Source: Chroogloeocystis siderophila 5.2 s.c.1 (GTDB taxonomy: Bacteria; Cyanobacteriota; Cyanobacteriia; Cyanobacteriales; Chroococcidiopsidaceae). From it: 64,000 bases of DNA. Positions within the stretch are counted from its first letter, which is position 1, and each line of letters starts with the position of its first letter. This document shows, piece after piece, positions 35,669 through 44,084 of this stretch. The position numbers and the translations under genes are program-made. The notes beneath the pieces are model-generated. The model was not told the origin of the DNA, did no database searches, and worked only from the letters and a program-made list of their open reading frames with translations. The stretch spans positions 218,822-282,821 of the forward strand of contig NZ_MRCC01000007.1 of the NCBI RefSeq assembly GCF_001904655.1, in the 5' to 3' direction.

Positions 35669-37093
35669 ATGGTATATCATCCCCCTCGGCAAGCGATCGC
35701 CCTATTGATCATTGAGCCAAATCAACAGCCTTCAAGCTCTGGATTCACTCAAGGCGCGATCGCGCCAAACGATACCCAACACATCCACCAACAGATTACT
35801 CAACTTGCGTCAGCCCTGGCAAAGGCAGGGTGGCAGGTCGATCAATTTGTTGGAAAAATTGGCAACGGGGAAGGTAATCAGTTAGCAAATCACTGGATGA
35901 CCGTTCAGCACTCACCGAATCATTGCAAAATTTACCTTGACACACCAGATGTTGCTCAATTTGTGCAGCAGTTTTGCAAATTTGCCCTTCAAGAAGGACG
36001 AAACTATCCGCTGATTCACACCTGGAATGGTTTAGCAGGTCAAGTAGGATTGCAACTGAAACAGTCAGAGAACATTCAGTGGATTCATTCTCATTGGCAA
36101 TATGACAAGTTGTGGAGTCAAGAGGGACTTGAAATTGCTCGGCAAACCAGTGGTTATCCCTCAGCTTATGTGGCTTGGGAAATCTGGCGACATGCAGATG
36201 AAATCATTGGACTCACTGCCAATGATGAATCGACTTCTCGCAATTTTCAATCCTCCTTATTCGAAAAATTGCGTCACCTATCCAACGTAGAAGCCAAGTG
36301 TGAGTTAGGATATTCTGCCTCTGACGCGGTTATTTTATGGGTTGCCCCATCTCCTCGATCCACAAATCAAGGGATTCAGCAAGTTGATCGCTGGCTTGAA
36401 GTCGCCATTCACCTGAATCAACTCTCGACGACCAATCCCCATCGCTTCCGAAGACATCAGTGGGTATGGCTTCCAGATACTTTGAATTTAGTAGATGATG
36501 CCGCTGCAATACGTTCCGCCATTCAACGCAAAATTGCCCAGCTCAAGTTGCATGATGTTTACTGGTCAGTACCTTGTGCATCTGAAGGTTTTGAACGTTA
36601 CTATCGTGCTGCGAATGTCTGTGTGCTTGCTAACTGGAATGAACCCTTTGCTGACAAAGCTCTGCAGGCGATCGCGCAGGGTTGCCCTGTTATTGCCTCA
36701 CAATTGGGCGGTGCGAGATTCGCTGTCATTCCCGAAGAAACCGGAATACGAGTTGCCACCAACACTCCAGCAGTCTGGGCAGAAGCGATCGCACAGGTGT
36801 TGCAAGGCGAGCAATGGGTGCAGCGATTACAACAATATGCCGCTGGTCGCTGGCATCCGACTCTAGGTTGGGCGATCGTGGCGGCTCATTTGAGCGAAAT
36901 TTACCGACGATTATTGGCACAAACCATCAGCCAAGTTCCCCTCTGGCAGAGTCAAAAACCCTATTCAATTCTGTTACCACAACCCGCCACCGTTGTAAAT
37001 CTTACCGATTTCAAACAGAAGGTCGAGACACTGTATCATTCGCCGCCTCCACCAGTCACGGTGCCGTTGCTGACTGCTGAATCTGTGTCTTGA
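35669..37093 (+). CDS. Glycosyltransferase-like protein (GT4-type)
   Basis: 474 residues. The N-terminal half has the GT-B pattern (QLASALAKAGWQVDQFVGK, then YPLIHTWNGLAGQVGLQLKQ and IQWIHSHWQYDKLWSQEG) seen in sucrose-synthase and GT4 enzymes. The C-terminal half includes VYWSVPCASEGFERYYRAAN and the E-rich motif NEPFADKALQAIAQGCPVIA. The usual E-x7-E is altered (EPFADKALQA). GGAGGTG precedes the ATG. It is paired with the gene at 34566, as if the two make one glycan or glucoside. Substrates are unknown. Confidence 0.75.
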   Translation: MVYHPPRQAIALLIIEPNQQPSSSGFTQGAIAPNDTQHIHQQITQLASALAKAGWQVDQFVGKIGNGEGNQLANHWMTVQHSPNHCKIYLDTPDVAQFVQQFCKFALQEGRNYPLIHTWNGLAGQVGLQLKQSENIQWIHSHWQYDKLWSQEGLEIARQTSGYPSAYVAWEIWRHADEIIGLTANDESTSRNFQSSLFEKLRHLSNVEAKCELGYSASDAVILWVAPSPRSTNQGIQQVDRWLEVAIHLNQLSTTNPHRFRRHQWVWLPDTLNLVDDAAAIRSAIQRKIAQLKLHDVYWSVPCASEGFERYYRAANVCVLANWNEPFADKALQAIAQGCPVIASQLGGARFAVIPEETGIRVATNTPAVWAEAIAQVLQGEQWVQRLQQYAAGRWHPTLGWAIVAAHLSEIYRRLLAQTISQVPLWQSQKPYSILLPQPATVVNLTDFKQKVETLYHSPPPPVTVPLLTAESVS

Positions 37094-37277
37094 AGCAAGC
37101 ATTTGCGATCACGCAGCATGCCGGATGGCCGATCGCGCAGCGTACTTTCGGTACCACGTCCTCAGAAAGTCCTTAGACTTCCTGATTAACCTATGGCAAT
37201 AGACTTCAAGTTTTGATGAAAGTGTGGTGTGTGCGAAATTTTCAAGACTCAATTTGCAACTATAGCGATCCTATTTG
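37094..37277. other. Intergenic region upstream of LuxR fragment
   Basis: No gene was seen. It contains the 11-bp direct repeat (37159-37176) and a HIP1-like GATCGCGCAG stretch. It is followed by the LuxR-type tail fragment and the universal stress gene. Confidence 0.3.
37159..37176 (-). promoter_or_regulatory. 11-bp tandem direct repeat (candidate operator)
   Basis: On the minus strand CTAAGGACTTTCTGAGGA, one mismatch from the 18-bp core at 27511 and 58154. It lies 323-340 bp upstream of the universal stress protein gene and about 65 bp after the glycosyltransferase stop. Confidence 0.45.
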
Positions 37278-37442
37278 TTGGAACTAATTGTGGCTGGATA
37301 TAGCAATCTCGATATTGCCAAACATTTGATAATTTCTGTGGATACGGTTAAAACCCATGTCCGCAGTCTGCTGAACAAAATGGGAGTTAGTAGCCGAACC
37401 CAACTTGCGGTGGAAGCACTGCGGCTTGGATTGGTGGCGTAA
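37278..37442 (+). pseudogene. LuxR/NarL-type HTH tail fragment
   Basis: 54 codons read LELIVAGYSNLDIAKHLIIS, VDTVKTHVRSLLNKMGVSSR and TQLAVEALRLGLVA, an almost complete GerE helix-turn-helix of a NarL-family response regulator. In frame, TAG lies at 37263 just upstream and no receiver or start codon follows from further upstream. The fragment ends 57 bp before the universal stress gene. It is a truncated relic, or possibly a tiny independent DNA-binding protein started at TTG, which I consider less likely. Confidence 0.65.
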
Positions 37443-37498
37443 AGATCTGGAGAATTCGCCGGTTTCTTTTTTATATTCTTCACTAAAGGAGTATTCCA

Positions 37499-38026
37499 AT
37501 GCATCAACGGATTTTAGTTGCGATCAATCACTCCGCTGGCAGTGAGCAAGTGTTTGAAGAAGCTCTGGAGTTAGCGAAAGACACAGGAGCCAAACTGATG
37601 CTGCTACATGTTTTATCTTCTGATGCTGTGGGTGGGTTTGCACCCTTTTCAATGGGAATGCTTTATTCGCCGCTAATAGCTAGTGAATTGGCAGAAGCTC
37701 ACCGGAAACAATGGGAAGCACAAGAGGAAAGGAGCCTAAAACTTTTGCGTGCTTATGCAGAGAAAGCAGCCGCAGCCAATGTCACAACTGAATTTACACA
37801 AAACTTGGGCGATTCAGGTGGAGTTATTTGCCAGCTTGCTAAGATATGGGATGCCGACTTGATTGTGATGGGTCGTCGTGGCTTGACGGGTTTAGGAGAA
37901 TGGTTATCAGATAGCGTGAGTAACTATGTAATTCACCATGCACCCTGTTCGGTGTTCATTGTTCAGGGTAAGACTTTGCAAGATACAACTGCTAGTAATG
38001 CACAAGAGGTGGTAGTTCAACAATAG
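37499..38026 (+). CDS. Universal stress protein (UspA family)
   Basis: 175 residues in one Usp domain: ILVAINHSAGSEQVFEEALE, KLMLLHVLSSDAV, and the ATP-binding motif GRRGLTGLGEWLSDSVSNYV (G-x2-G-x9-G-type). The AAGGAGT ribosome-binding site lies 8 bases upstream. It has a slightly longer insert (residues 45-95) than minimal Usp. Usp proteins bind ATP and accumulate under starvation, oxidative and heat stress. It is the only Usp in the island. Confidence 0.92.
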   Translation: MHQRILVAINHSAGSEQVFEEALELAKDTGAKLMLLHVLSSDAVGGFAPFSMGMLYSPLIASELAEAHRKQWEAQEERSLKLLRAYAEKAAAANVTTEFTQNLGDSGGVICQLAKIWDADLIVMGRRGLTGLGEWLSDSVSNYVIHHAPCSVFIVQGKTLQDTTASNAQEVVVQQ

Positions 38027-38374
38027 TAGTTCGCCGATTCTGTGACAGAGGGCATCCCAACTTTGTAAATTTGTTTACTCTTTGGGAAGAGTATAGCTCT
38101 ATAACAGCGTTTTTGAAACTTTGTAGAGCAGGTTTTAGTTTGTATTAATGGCTTTAGTTATGACGGGCTACAGCAGAAATGTTGAATCTTTGATGGCAAA
38201 ACTTTCCACAATGTCGGCATTTAGCTGCCCCGACAACCAAGCTTATTGACCGTAATTGTATTAGACAGCTCGTTTTTCGGCAAAAACAAAATTTTTGATC
38301 TAAAAAACAATCTATTTCCTTCGCTTTTAGTTGGCGTTGCACCAAAACTGCTTGTCAGGGATCAGGAGAGCTTT
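38027..38374. other. Intergenic region before the haem protein gene
   Basis: 348 bp with no supported gene. The plus-frame extension of the DUF3365 gene from 38246 and the minus frame at 38154-38345 look non-coding; the latter's C-terminal CRHCGKFCHQ is a short Cys cluster without recognisable context. The promoter of the 38375 gene must be here. Confidence 0.35.
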
Positions 38375-39043
38375 ATGTTAAAGCCGATTCAGGGATTAAT
38401 GCAGAACCTTCATCAGCCTATGATCAGCCCCATTCTCAAACTAGTTGTCACGATCAGTTTCAGTCTGTTGCTAGTCAGTTGGAAACCCACAATGGCACTA
38501 GCCGCTCCCAACATTCCCAATCCGAGTGAATTATCCCGCGCAGTTCAAGAAATTGAAAATCTGGATGTGATGCGTTCTGGGTTAGCTGCTTCTCTGGAAG
38601 GGCGCACCGAAGAACCCACAATGCAAACCATGCAGGAAGTTTGCCGCCCAGTGGGGATGCGAGCTATGCAACTGAGCCAGGAGAATGGCTGGCAGGTGAA
38701 GCAGATCGCGAAGAAATATCGCAACCCTGCCCATGCTCCCGATAACTTGCACACCCAGATCGTCTTGGCAAAGTTTGAGCGCGAACCTGAACTCATCGGT
38801 CTTTGGGATCGAGAGACGATAAATGGACAGCCAGGAACTCGCTATTATCGCCGCATTGACGTGGAAGCAAGTTGTTTGGTCTGTCATGGAACAAAAGAAA
38901 ACCGTCCTCAATTCGTTAAAGATAACTATCCCCAAGATTTAGCCTACAACTTGCATGTAGGTGATCTGCGCGGGATGTATGCCGTGTTTATTCCTGATGA
39001 TATGAAACAAGCGATTCAAGATGCGGTCAATCTACAATCCTAA
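38375..39043 (+). CDS. Tll0287-like haem-binding protein (DUF3365)
   Basis: The ATG at 38375 has AGGAGAGC upstream; the longer frame from 38246 is not conserved. It encodes 222 residues with a signal peptide (LKLVVTISFSLLLVSWKPTM, cleavage near ALAAPN) and the DUF3365 domain. The c-type haem motif is CLVCHG (in EASCLVCHGTKENR). GDLRGMYAVFIP is the domain's C-terminal hallmark. The protein is therefore a lumenal or periplasmic c-type haem protein of PAS-like fold; Tll0287 family proteins may sense redox or light. The next gene (DUF3122) starts 14 bp downstream. Confidence 0.85.
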   Translation: MLKPIQGLMQNLHQPMISPILKLVVTISFSLLLVSWKPTMALAAPNIPNPSELSRAVQEIENLDVMRSGLAASLEGRTEEPTMQTMQEVCRPVGMRAMQLSQENGWQVKQIAKKYRNPAHAPDNLHTQIVLAKFEREPELIGLWDRETINGQPGTRYYRRIDVEASCLVCHGTKENRPQFVKDNYPQDLAYNLHVGDLRGMYAVFIPDDMKQAIQDAVNLQS

Positions 39044-39057
39044 TATTGGTTTTAACG

Positions 39058-39588
39058 ATGAAAATGATTGCACTCCGCCAGTTGATTCTATTCATCCTTG
39101 TCCCTGCGATTTTCGCATTGAGTCTGAATGTAGGAATTATGATTCATCCAGTTCATGCTGCCATTCGCCAACTGGAAGAAGCCCCTGGACAAATGGTGTA
39201 TCAGTCTCGCCAAACGCTGAAAGATCAATGGGGAAATATTTGGCAGGCGATCGCCTTTAAGCGAGTACGACCAGAGGGTACAGCAACTATTTATTTGCGC
39301 CTGGTTGCTTTTCCTGGTGTTGTAGAAGTGGATCACACTCGTCCGCTTAAATTGATCAATTCGCTCGGAAAAACATGGACAGCCAATGATGTATCGCAGC
39401 AAATCTTTACGGATTCTGCCCATCCAGAACCGAACGTCGCTCAGTATGATTTACAGCCAATTTTGATGCAATTAAACCCTGCGGTGCCACTGCGGTTGGA
39501 GGTTCCCAGCCTTAGCCAGTCCAGCATTACGCTTAATGTTTCACCAGCACTGCTTGAAGAGTGGCGATCGCTCACCATGCAATCATAA
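39058..39588 (+). CDS. DUF3122 exported protein
   Basis: ATG 39058 (MKMIALRQLI) is preferred to the TTG at 39046. It has a signal peptide (LILFILVPAIFALSLNVGIM ending near VHAA). The mature domain includes MVYQSRQTLKDQWGNIWQAI and KRVRPEGTATIYLRLVAFPG with FTDSAHPEPNVAQYDLQPIL, the pattern of DUF3122, a cyanobacterial lumenal/periplasmic family of unknown function. It is co-transcribed with the preceding haem protein gene (14 bp apart). Confidence 0.85.
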   Translation: MKMIALRQLILFILVPAIFALSLNVGIMIHPVHAAIRQLEEAPGQMVYQSRQTLKDQWGNIWQAIAFKRVRPEGTATIYLRLVAFPGVVEVDHTRPLKLINSLGKTWTANDVSQQIFTDSAHPEPNVAQYDLQPILMQLNPAVPLRLEVPSLSQSSITLNVSPALLEEWRSLTMQS

Positions 39589-39689
39589 CTTCCCAGGGAG
39601 CTTGCACAACCACACTGGGGCTAAAGCCTTCAACACGGACAGGACGCAATTGAAGAGTCATGGTATAAATACTGCTTCCCTTTCCGTCC

Positions 39690-40103
39690 TCCTTTGTCCG
39701 CTATTTGCTGGCAGGGTCGGCGCTGTGTTCTAAAGCCTATTTAGTGCATCCACTCGATTCTAGTCAGTGGCAAGAAATTGGCGATCCCACCGAAGCGGCT
39801 CTGTTGGTGGCTGCGATCAAAAGTGGATTGAATCTCTGCGGGTTCATTGGAACCGATGTGTCCCGAGAAGCGGCTGATATTGTCTTGTTAGATGACAACT
39901 TTGCTACCATCGTGATGGCGATCGTCGAACAGGGACGCGCCATTTATCAGAATATTCGCAAATTTATGACCTATATCCTGGCATCCAACATTCCAGAGAT
40001 TGTGCCGTTTCTGGCAATGGTGTTTTTGCGAATTCCCCCAGCGCTGACCGTTTTGCAAATTCTGGCAATAGAATTGCAAATAGACAGAGTCGCCGTTGGC
40101 TAA
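39690..40103 (+). pseudogene. Internally deleted P-type cation ATPase fragment
   Basis: Reading from about 39690: [20 protein letters not shown] and [17 protein letters not shown] are part of the nucleotide-binding domain. They are joined directly to [39 protein letters not shown] and [19 protein letters not shown], the end of the P-domain and transmembrane helices 5-6. The actuator domain, phosphorylation DKTGT, hinge GDGVND and final helices are missing, and the frame ends in unrelated residues after LQILAIE. It is a relic of a Ca/Na/K-type ATPase. Confidence 0.75.
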
Positions 40104-40115
40104 CTTAAGTTCTCA

Positions 40116-41852
40116 TTAAGCACCCGGTCTGAAATAATCCAGCAGGCGATCGCCCGAATCAGCCCGAATCAGCGCCACTACCACCTCCGGTAAAGCAGTC
40201 ACCCCTGGATATATAAAATAGCGGGGTTCCCAATAGGGATGAAATTTCTCTTTGAATTCATGCAACCCTCGAAAGTTGTAAAACCGAGTCAAGTGCTCGT
40301 AGAGGTAACGCAGTGCTTTTTCTAACTTAGGAGAAAAGGGATTTTCTCCCACACCCGCTAGGGCAGATAAGCCCAAATTAAAACGGTCATACCCTTGTTC
40401 TTTAAAGTGCTGAAACAAGGAAATAAAGAGAAACTCCATAGTGCCGTGTTCCACGATTGATCGCCGCCGCATTAAATCAATCGTGATTTCATTCAGCTGG
40501 TATTCCGGAATGACATTGGCAAAGGCACTGATTTGTCCGGTTGGTGTTCGGACGACTGCAACTTCACATTCCCGAAGATAGACTTCATCAAACCATCCTA
40601 ATGAAAACCGCTTCTCGGAACCCTGCTGCATTTTTAACCATTCATCGCTCACTGATCGCAACTCGTTGAGTAGCGCGTCTGTCAGCGGCGGAGTATGAAA
40701 ATCGACGTGATGTCCTAATTTTGTCAGGCGATTGACAGCATTCCGCAAATTTCGTCCGGCTTTGCCTTGGAGCGTAAATCTTTGTAAATCTACGATCGCC
40801 TCTTCACCAATTTTGACAGACTTGAATCCCAGGCGGTGATACTGATCTAAGTAATCAGGATGGGTTTGATAGAAAGCAGGATGCCAATCGTTGCGATGAC
40901 AAAATCGTACAAATCCTGCGATCGCTGGCGTCACGTCTGTTTCTGGACCAATCGGATCGCCTAAAGCAACAGCACCTCGTCCTTTCGGAACATAAGCAAT
41001 CACGCTTTCTCCTGAAGGACTAAAGTAGTAAGACTTGTCGCTTAAGAGCGTTAAATGAGCCAGAGATGAGCGCCCGTAACGTTGTACGATTGCTTTTACC
41101 CGTTGACGTTCTTCATCCGTAGCAGGTATTCCCCTCAATATCACGGGTCGCCACAACATCCACAACGCATAGGACAATGTACTCGCTCCCACCAGATAGA
41201 TGGATGTGGCAAAAAATCGCCCGAATCGCGTCGTTGGTTCCAATCCAGCTTGAGCCAGCGTGAAGAACATCGCCAAAGTTTGTCCGATCGCCTGCCATAG
41301 ATTGAAGCGTGTACTAAATTCTTGACCGAGTAGAAAGAAGCCGGCCGTACCGTAGGCTAGGGTGAACAATAATGCACCGATTAAGACCCGTACCCCCTGG
41401 GCGATCGATGGGCGATCAGATTGGGCTGTAAATTGGTGCCGCATCTGCAACAACAAGACAAACAGCCCCAAAGACAGTAATCCCTCCTCATAGTCCAATC
41501 CTTTCACAAGATGAGAGGACAAAGAAATACCTAATAGGAAAACCGCAAGCCACCAAGCTAAACGCTTTCGTCGCAGCAGATTTGTCGCCAAGCTGAGTAG
41601 AAAAAAACCACTGAGTGCTGCAAATAAATTACCGCCTGCACTGACCTCAAAGGGAAAAATTGCTCTTAGCCACTCCATTCGTTCAGATACACCTGGCGTG
41701 ACGGCAGATAACAAATTCGTTATCCCCACAGCAGCAATCCAGACGGTAACAATCCATAGTCCGATCGCGCGCTGAGGTAAGTTGGGCTTTGGAGTCGCGC
41801 TCATGGTACTGGAGGCGGTAGTGTCCGACATAGGCTTTTGTTGAACTAACAA
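40116..41852 (-). CDS. mprF: MprF-like lysylphosphatidylglycerol synthase
   Basis: 578 residues. The N-terminal half has about six membrane helices (AIGLWIVTVWIAAVGITNLL, LFAALSGFFLLSLATNLL, LIGALLFTLAYGTAGFFLLG). The C-terminal half (about 260-575) is the DUF2156 GNAT-like aminoacyl-PG synthase domain (GRSSLAHLTLLSDKSYYFSP, GDPIGPETD, ITIDLMRRRSIVEHGTMEFL, KEKFHPYWEPRYFIYPG). It transfers Lys or another amino acid from aminoacyl-tRNA to phosphatidylglycerol, altering membrane charge and resistance to acid and cationic peptides. The flippase part is shorter than in MprF of Staphylococcus. Confidence 0.85.
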   Translation of the reverse strand: MLVQQKPMSDTTASSTMSATPKPNLPQRAIGLWIVTVWIAAVGITNLLSAVTPGVSERMEWLRAIFPFEVSAGGNLFAALSGFFLLSLATNLLRRKRLAWWLAVFLLGISLSSHLVKGLDYEEGLLSLGLFVLLLQMRHQFTAQSDRPSIAQGVRVLIGALLFTLAYGTAGFFLLGQEFSTRFNLWQAIGQTLAMFFTLAQAGLEPTTRFGRFFATSIYLVGASTLSYALWMLWRPVILRGIPATDEERQRVKAIVQRYGRSSLAHLTLLSDKSYYFSPSGESVIAYVPKGRGAVALGDPIGPETDVTPAIAGFVRFCHRNDWHPAFYQTHPDYLDQYHRLGFKSVKIGEEAIVDLQRFTLQGKAGRNLRNAVNRLTKLGHHVDFHTPPLTDALLNELRSVSDEWLKMQQGSEKRFSLGWFDEVYLRECEVAVVRTPTGQISAFANVIPEYQLNEITIDLMRRRSIVEHGTMEFLFISLFQHFKEQGYDRFNLGLSALAGVGENPFSPKLEKALRYLYEHLTRFYNFRGLHEFKEKFHPYWEPRYFIYPGVTALPEVVVALIRADSGDRLLDYFRPGA

Positions 41853-41972
41853 CTTCTAGAAATTAAATTAATAATCTAAGCAAACGATGAAGATCGAATT
41901 GAAAAGTTTAGTGTGACCTGCGTGCGCAGTTCACACGTCTAGCAACTTCCTCCCAGATTTTCATCGGCACTC

Positions 41973-43919
41973 ATGTTGCACCAATTCACCTTATTCAAGC
42001 CCCACTCAATGACTGCGACAACTCCGCCACCTAGAATACTGCCGTCCTTAGGAGCGAAAATCCCTTCGCTGAGCGATCGCCTCACCAGCCTGCTGAATCG
42101 CTTGCAGCCCTCGCCAGAAGTCTTGGTAATCTTCTCTGCATTGATTATTGGTGGAGGAGCAGGCTTAGCAATTGTTTTATTTCAAAACTTAATTTACTTA
42201 GTGCAAACTTTGGCATTTGTGCAGGTACTCAGTTACTTATTAAAATGGGGAACTTGGACACTCGCTACTATTCCTGCCTTGGGCGGCTTGCTGATTGGTA
42301 TCTTGCGTTGGTCGTTTCCAACCCTATTAGGACAAGACCTAGCAGCACTGTTGAGTAATACCAGAGTCCAACTGTTTTCTCCGTTGCGCCCCTTCGTGAA
42401 AATGCTGGCTGCTGCTGTATCTTTGGGAACAGGAGCATCCTTAGGACCAGAAGGACCGAGTGTAGAAATTGGCTCTAGTGTAGGTGTATTACTAGGACAA
42501 ACCTTTCAAGTTTCGCGAGAACGCTATCGTTTATTGCTAGGAGCGGGGGCTGCTGCTGGATTTGCTGCCGGATTTAATGCACCCATTGCTGGAGTCTTCT
42601 TTGCGATCGAGGTCATTTTGGGAACCCGATTTGCTACCCCTGCTGCCAGTTTAATTTTGCTGTCAGCGGTTATTTCTGCCTTAATTGCTCAAAGCTTTTT
42701 GGAAGCACATCCTGCCTTTGATTTGCCAACTTATCAATTAATGAACTACTGGGAATGGTTGAACTATTTTGGCTTAGGGATACTAGCAAGTTTAGTTTCA
42801 ATCATCTATACGCGATCAATTCGATTTGCCCAGGCATGTTTTCAAGGTGAATGGACGAACCAAATAGGGATAGGTAAATTACCTGCTATTACACAACCAC
42901 TGCTAGGAGGAATAATTGTCGGACTTCTGGCACTCAAGCTGCCACAAATTCTTGGTGTCGGCTATGATGTGCTAGAGTTAATTCTTCAAGGAGAGCAATT
43001 TTCTCTACAATTTCTCTGTGTCTTACTAATTGTCAAATTAATCGCCACGGCAATTAGTTTAGGCAGTGGTTTGGTAGGGGGAATCTTCGCGCCTGCCATG
43101 CTTCTGGGAGCTTGCTTGGGGAGTGCTTATGGCAATTTCCTGCTTACAATCTGGCCCCATGCCGAAATCGCACCTCCTCCAGCCTATGCCCTAGTGGGAA
43201 CGGCTGCTGTTTTAGCTGGAAGTGTGAGAGCACCACTGACTGCGATTCTGTTGCTGTTTGAGATGACCCGCAATTACCTGATTGTCTTGCCACTGATGGC
43301 GGCAGTGGGGATCAGTGTTTGGGTAGTTGATTTGATGCAGTATAATTCCTCAAATCGAGAATTAGATCTACCCCAAATGGGGGTAAATCTGCAAAACCAG
43401 GATGAGATAGAGCTTCTGGGAGATGTAGCTGTTTCTGCCCTCATGAATCGAGATTATTTTGCCTTACCTGCATCGATGCCATTAATTCAGGCAGGACAAA
43501 CGATGTTACAAAACAAATGCCATACAGCTTTAGTTCTTAATAATACAGGACAATTAGTTGGAGTGGTCACCCTCGCCGACATTCGGCGAAAAATCACCCA
43601 AGTTGTCGCTGAACGCTCTCAGTCTATCGATAAGGCATCTCAATCAACTGATCAAAATCCCTTTCAGCAAACGCTTGCAGAAATCTGCACTACAGAAGTT
43701 CTCTATACCTATGAGGATGAATCCATTGCCGCAGCACTAGAGCGTATGGGAGCTAGAGGGATATATCTCTTACCAGTAGTTGATAAAGATAACCCCCGTA
43801 CAGTGGTGGGAGTCATCGAACGTAAGCAGGTGGAGTTAGCAGGAAACTTAGTGATGACACAAGCTGCACTGGCAATGATTTCTCCGCAGGAACCCATCAC
43901 CGTCAATTCGTCAAGCTGA
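41973..43919 (+). CDS. clcA: ClC chloride channel/transporter with CBS pair
   Basis: 648 residues; an alternative start is codon 13 (MTATTPPP, 42009). About a dozen membrane helices carry the ClC signatures GTGASLGPEGPSVEIGSSVG (helix D/F region, GxEGP form with Pro) and LGSGLVGGIFAPAMLLGACL. Two CBS domains end the protein (about 480-630; FALPASMPLIQAGQTMLQNK and EILTYEDESIAAALER-like region at 43690). ClC proteins move Cl- or exchange it for H+, as in acid resistance. The CBS pair would bind adenine nucleotides. Confidence 0.9.
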   Translation: MLHQFTLFKPHSMTATTPPPRILPSLGAKIPSLSDRLTSLLNRLQPSPEVLVIFSALIIGGGAGLAIVLFQNLIYLVQTLAFVQVLSYLLKWGTWTLATIPALGGLLIGILRWSFPTLLGQDLAALLSNTRVQLFSPLRPFVKMLAAAVSLGTGASLGPEGPSVEIGSSVGVLLGQTFQVSRERYRLLLGAGAAAGFAAGFNAPIAGVFFAIEVILGTRFATPAASLILLSAVISALIAQSFLEAHPAFDLPTYQLMNYWEWLNYFGLGILASLVSIIYTRSIRFAQACFQGEWTNQIGIGKLPAITQPLLGGIIVGLLALKLPQILGVGYDVLELILQGEQFSLQFLCVLLIVKLIATAISLGSGLVGGIFAPAMLLGACLGSAYGNFLLTIWPHAEIAPPPAYALVGTAAVLAGSVRAPLTAILLLFEMTRNYLIVLPLMAAVGISVWVVDLMQYNSSNRELDLPQMGVNLQNQDEIELLGDVAVSALMNRDYFALPASMPLIQAGQTMLQNKCHTALVLNNTGQLVGVVTLADIRRKITQVVAERSQSIDKASQSTDQNPFQQTLAEICTTEVLYTYEDESIAAALERMGARGIYLLPVVDKDNPRTVVGVIERKQVELAGNLVMTQAALAMISPQEPITVNSSS

Positions 43920-44084
43920 AGTTGCACAATCTACAAACGTCTCATTTTTTCTACAGGTTTCCCTGGTAAAAGTTGCAGTAATAGGGATAGAGGATTTGAA
44001 GTTGTCGAACACTAGTGGCATCCAATCTTCGGGTTTTAAGTATAAAAAGCAACTATTTACTGTTGCAATACACGGGAGGAACTG
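43920..44084. other. Short intergenic region
   Basis: 165 bp after the ClC gene. It has no gene. CACGGGAGGAACTG just before 44085 is a strong ribosome-binding site, and the promoter for the HPF-sigma gene probably lies here. Confidence 0.35.

Noticed and set aside
40116..41852. Considered a plain GNAT acetyltransferase
   Set aside because: The membrane half plus DUF2156 pattern fit MprF-like synthases better.
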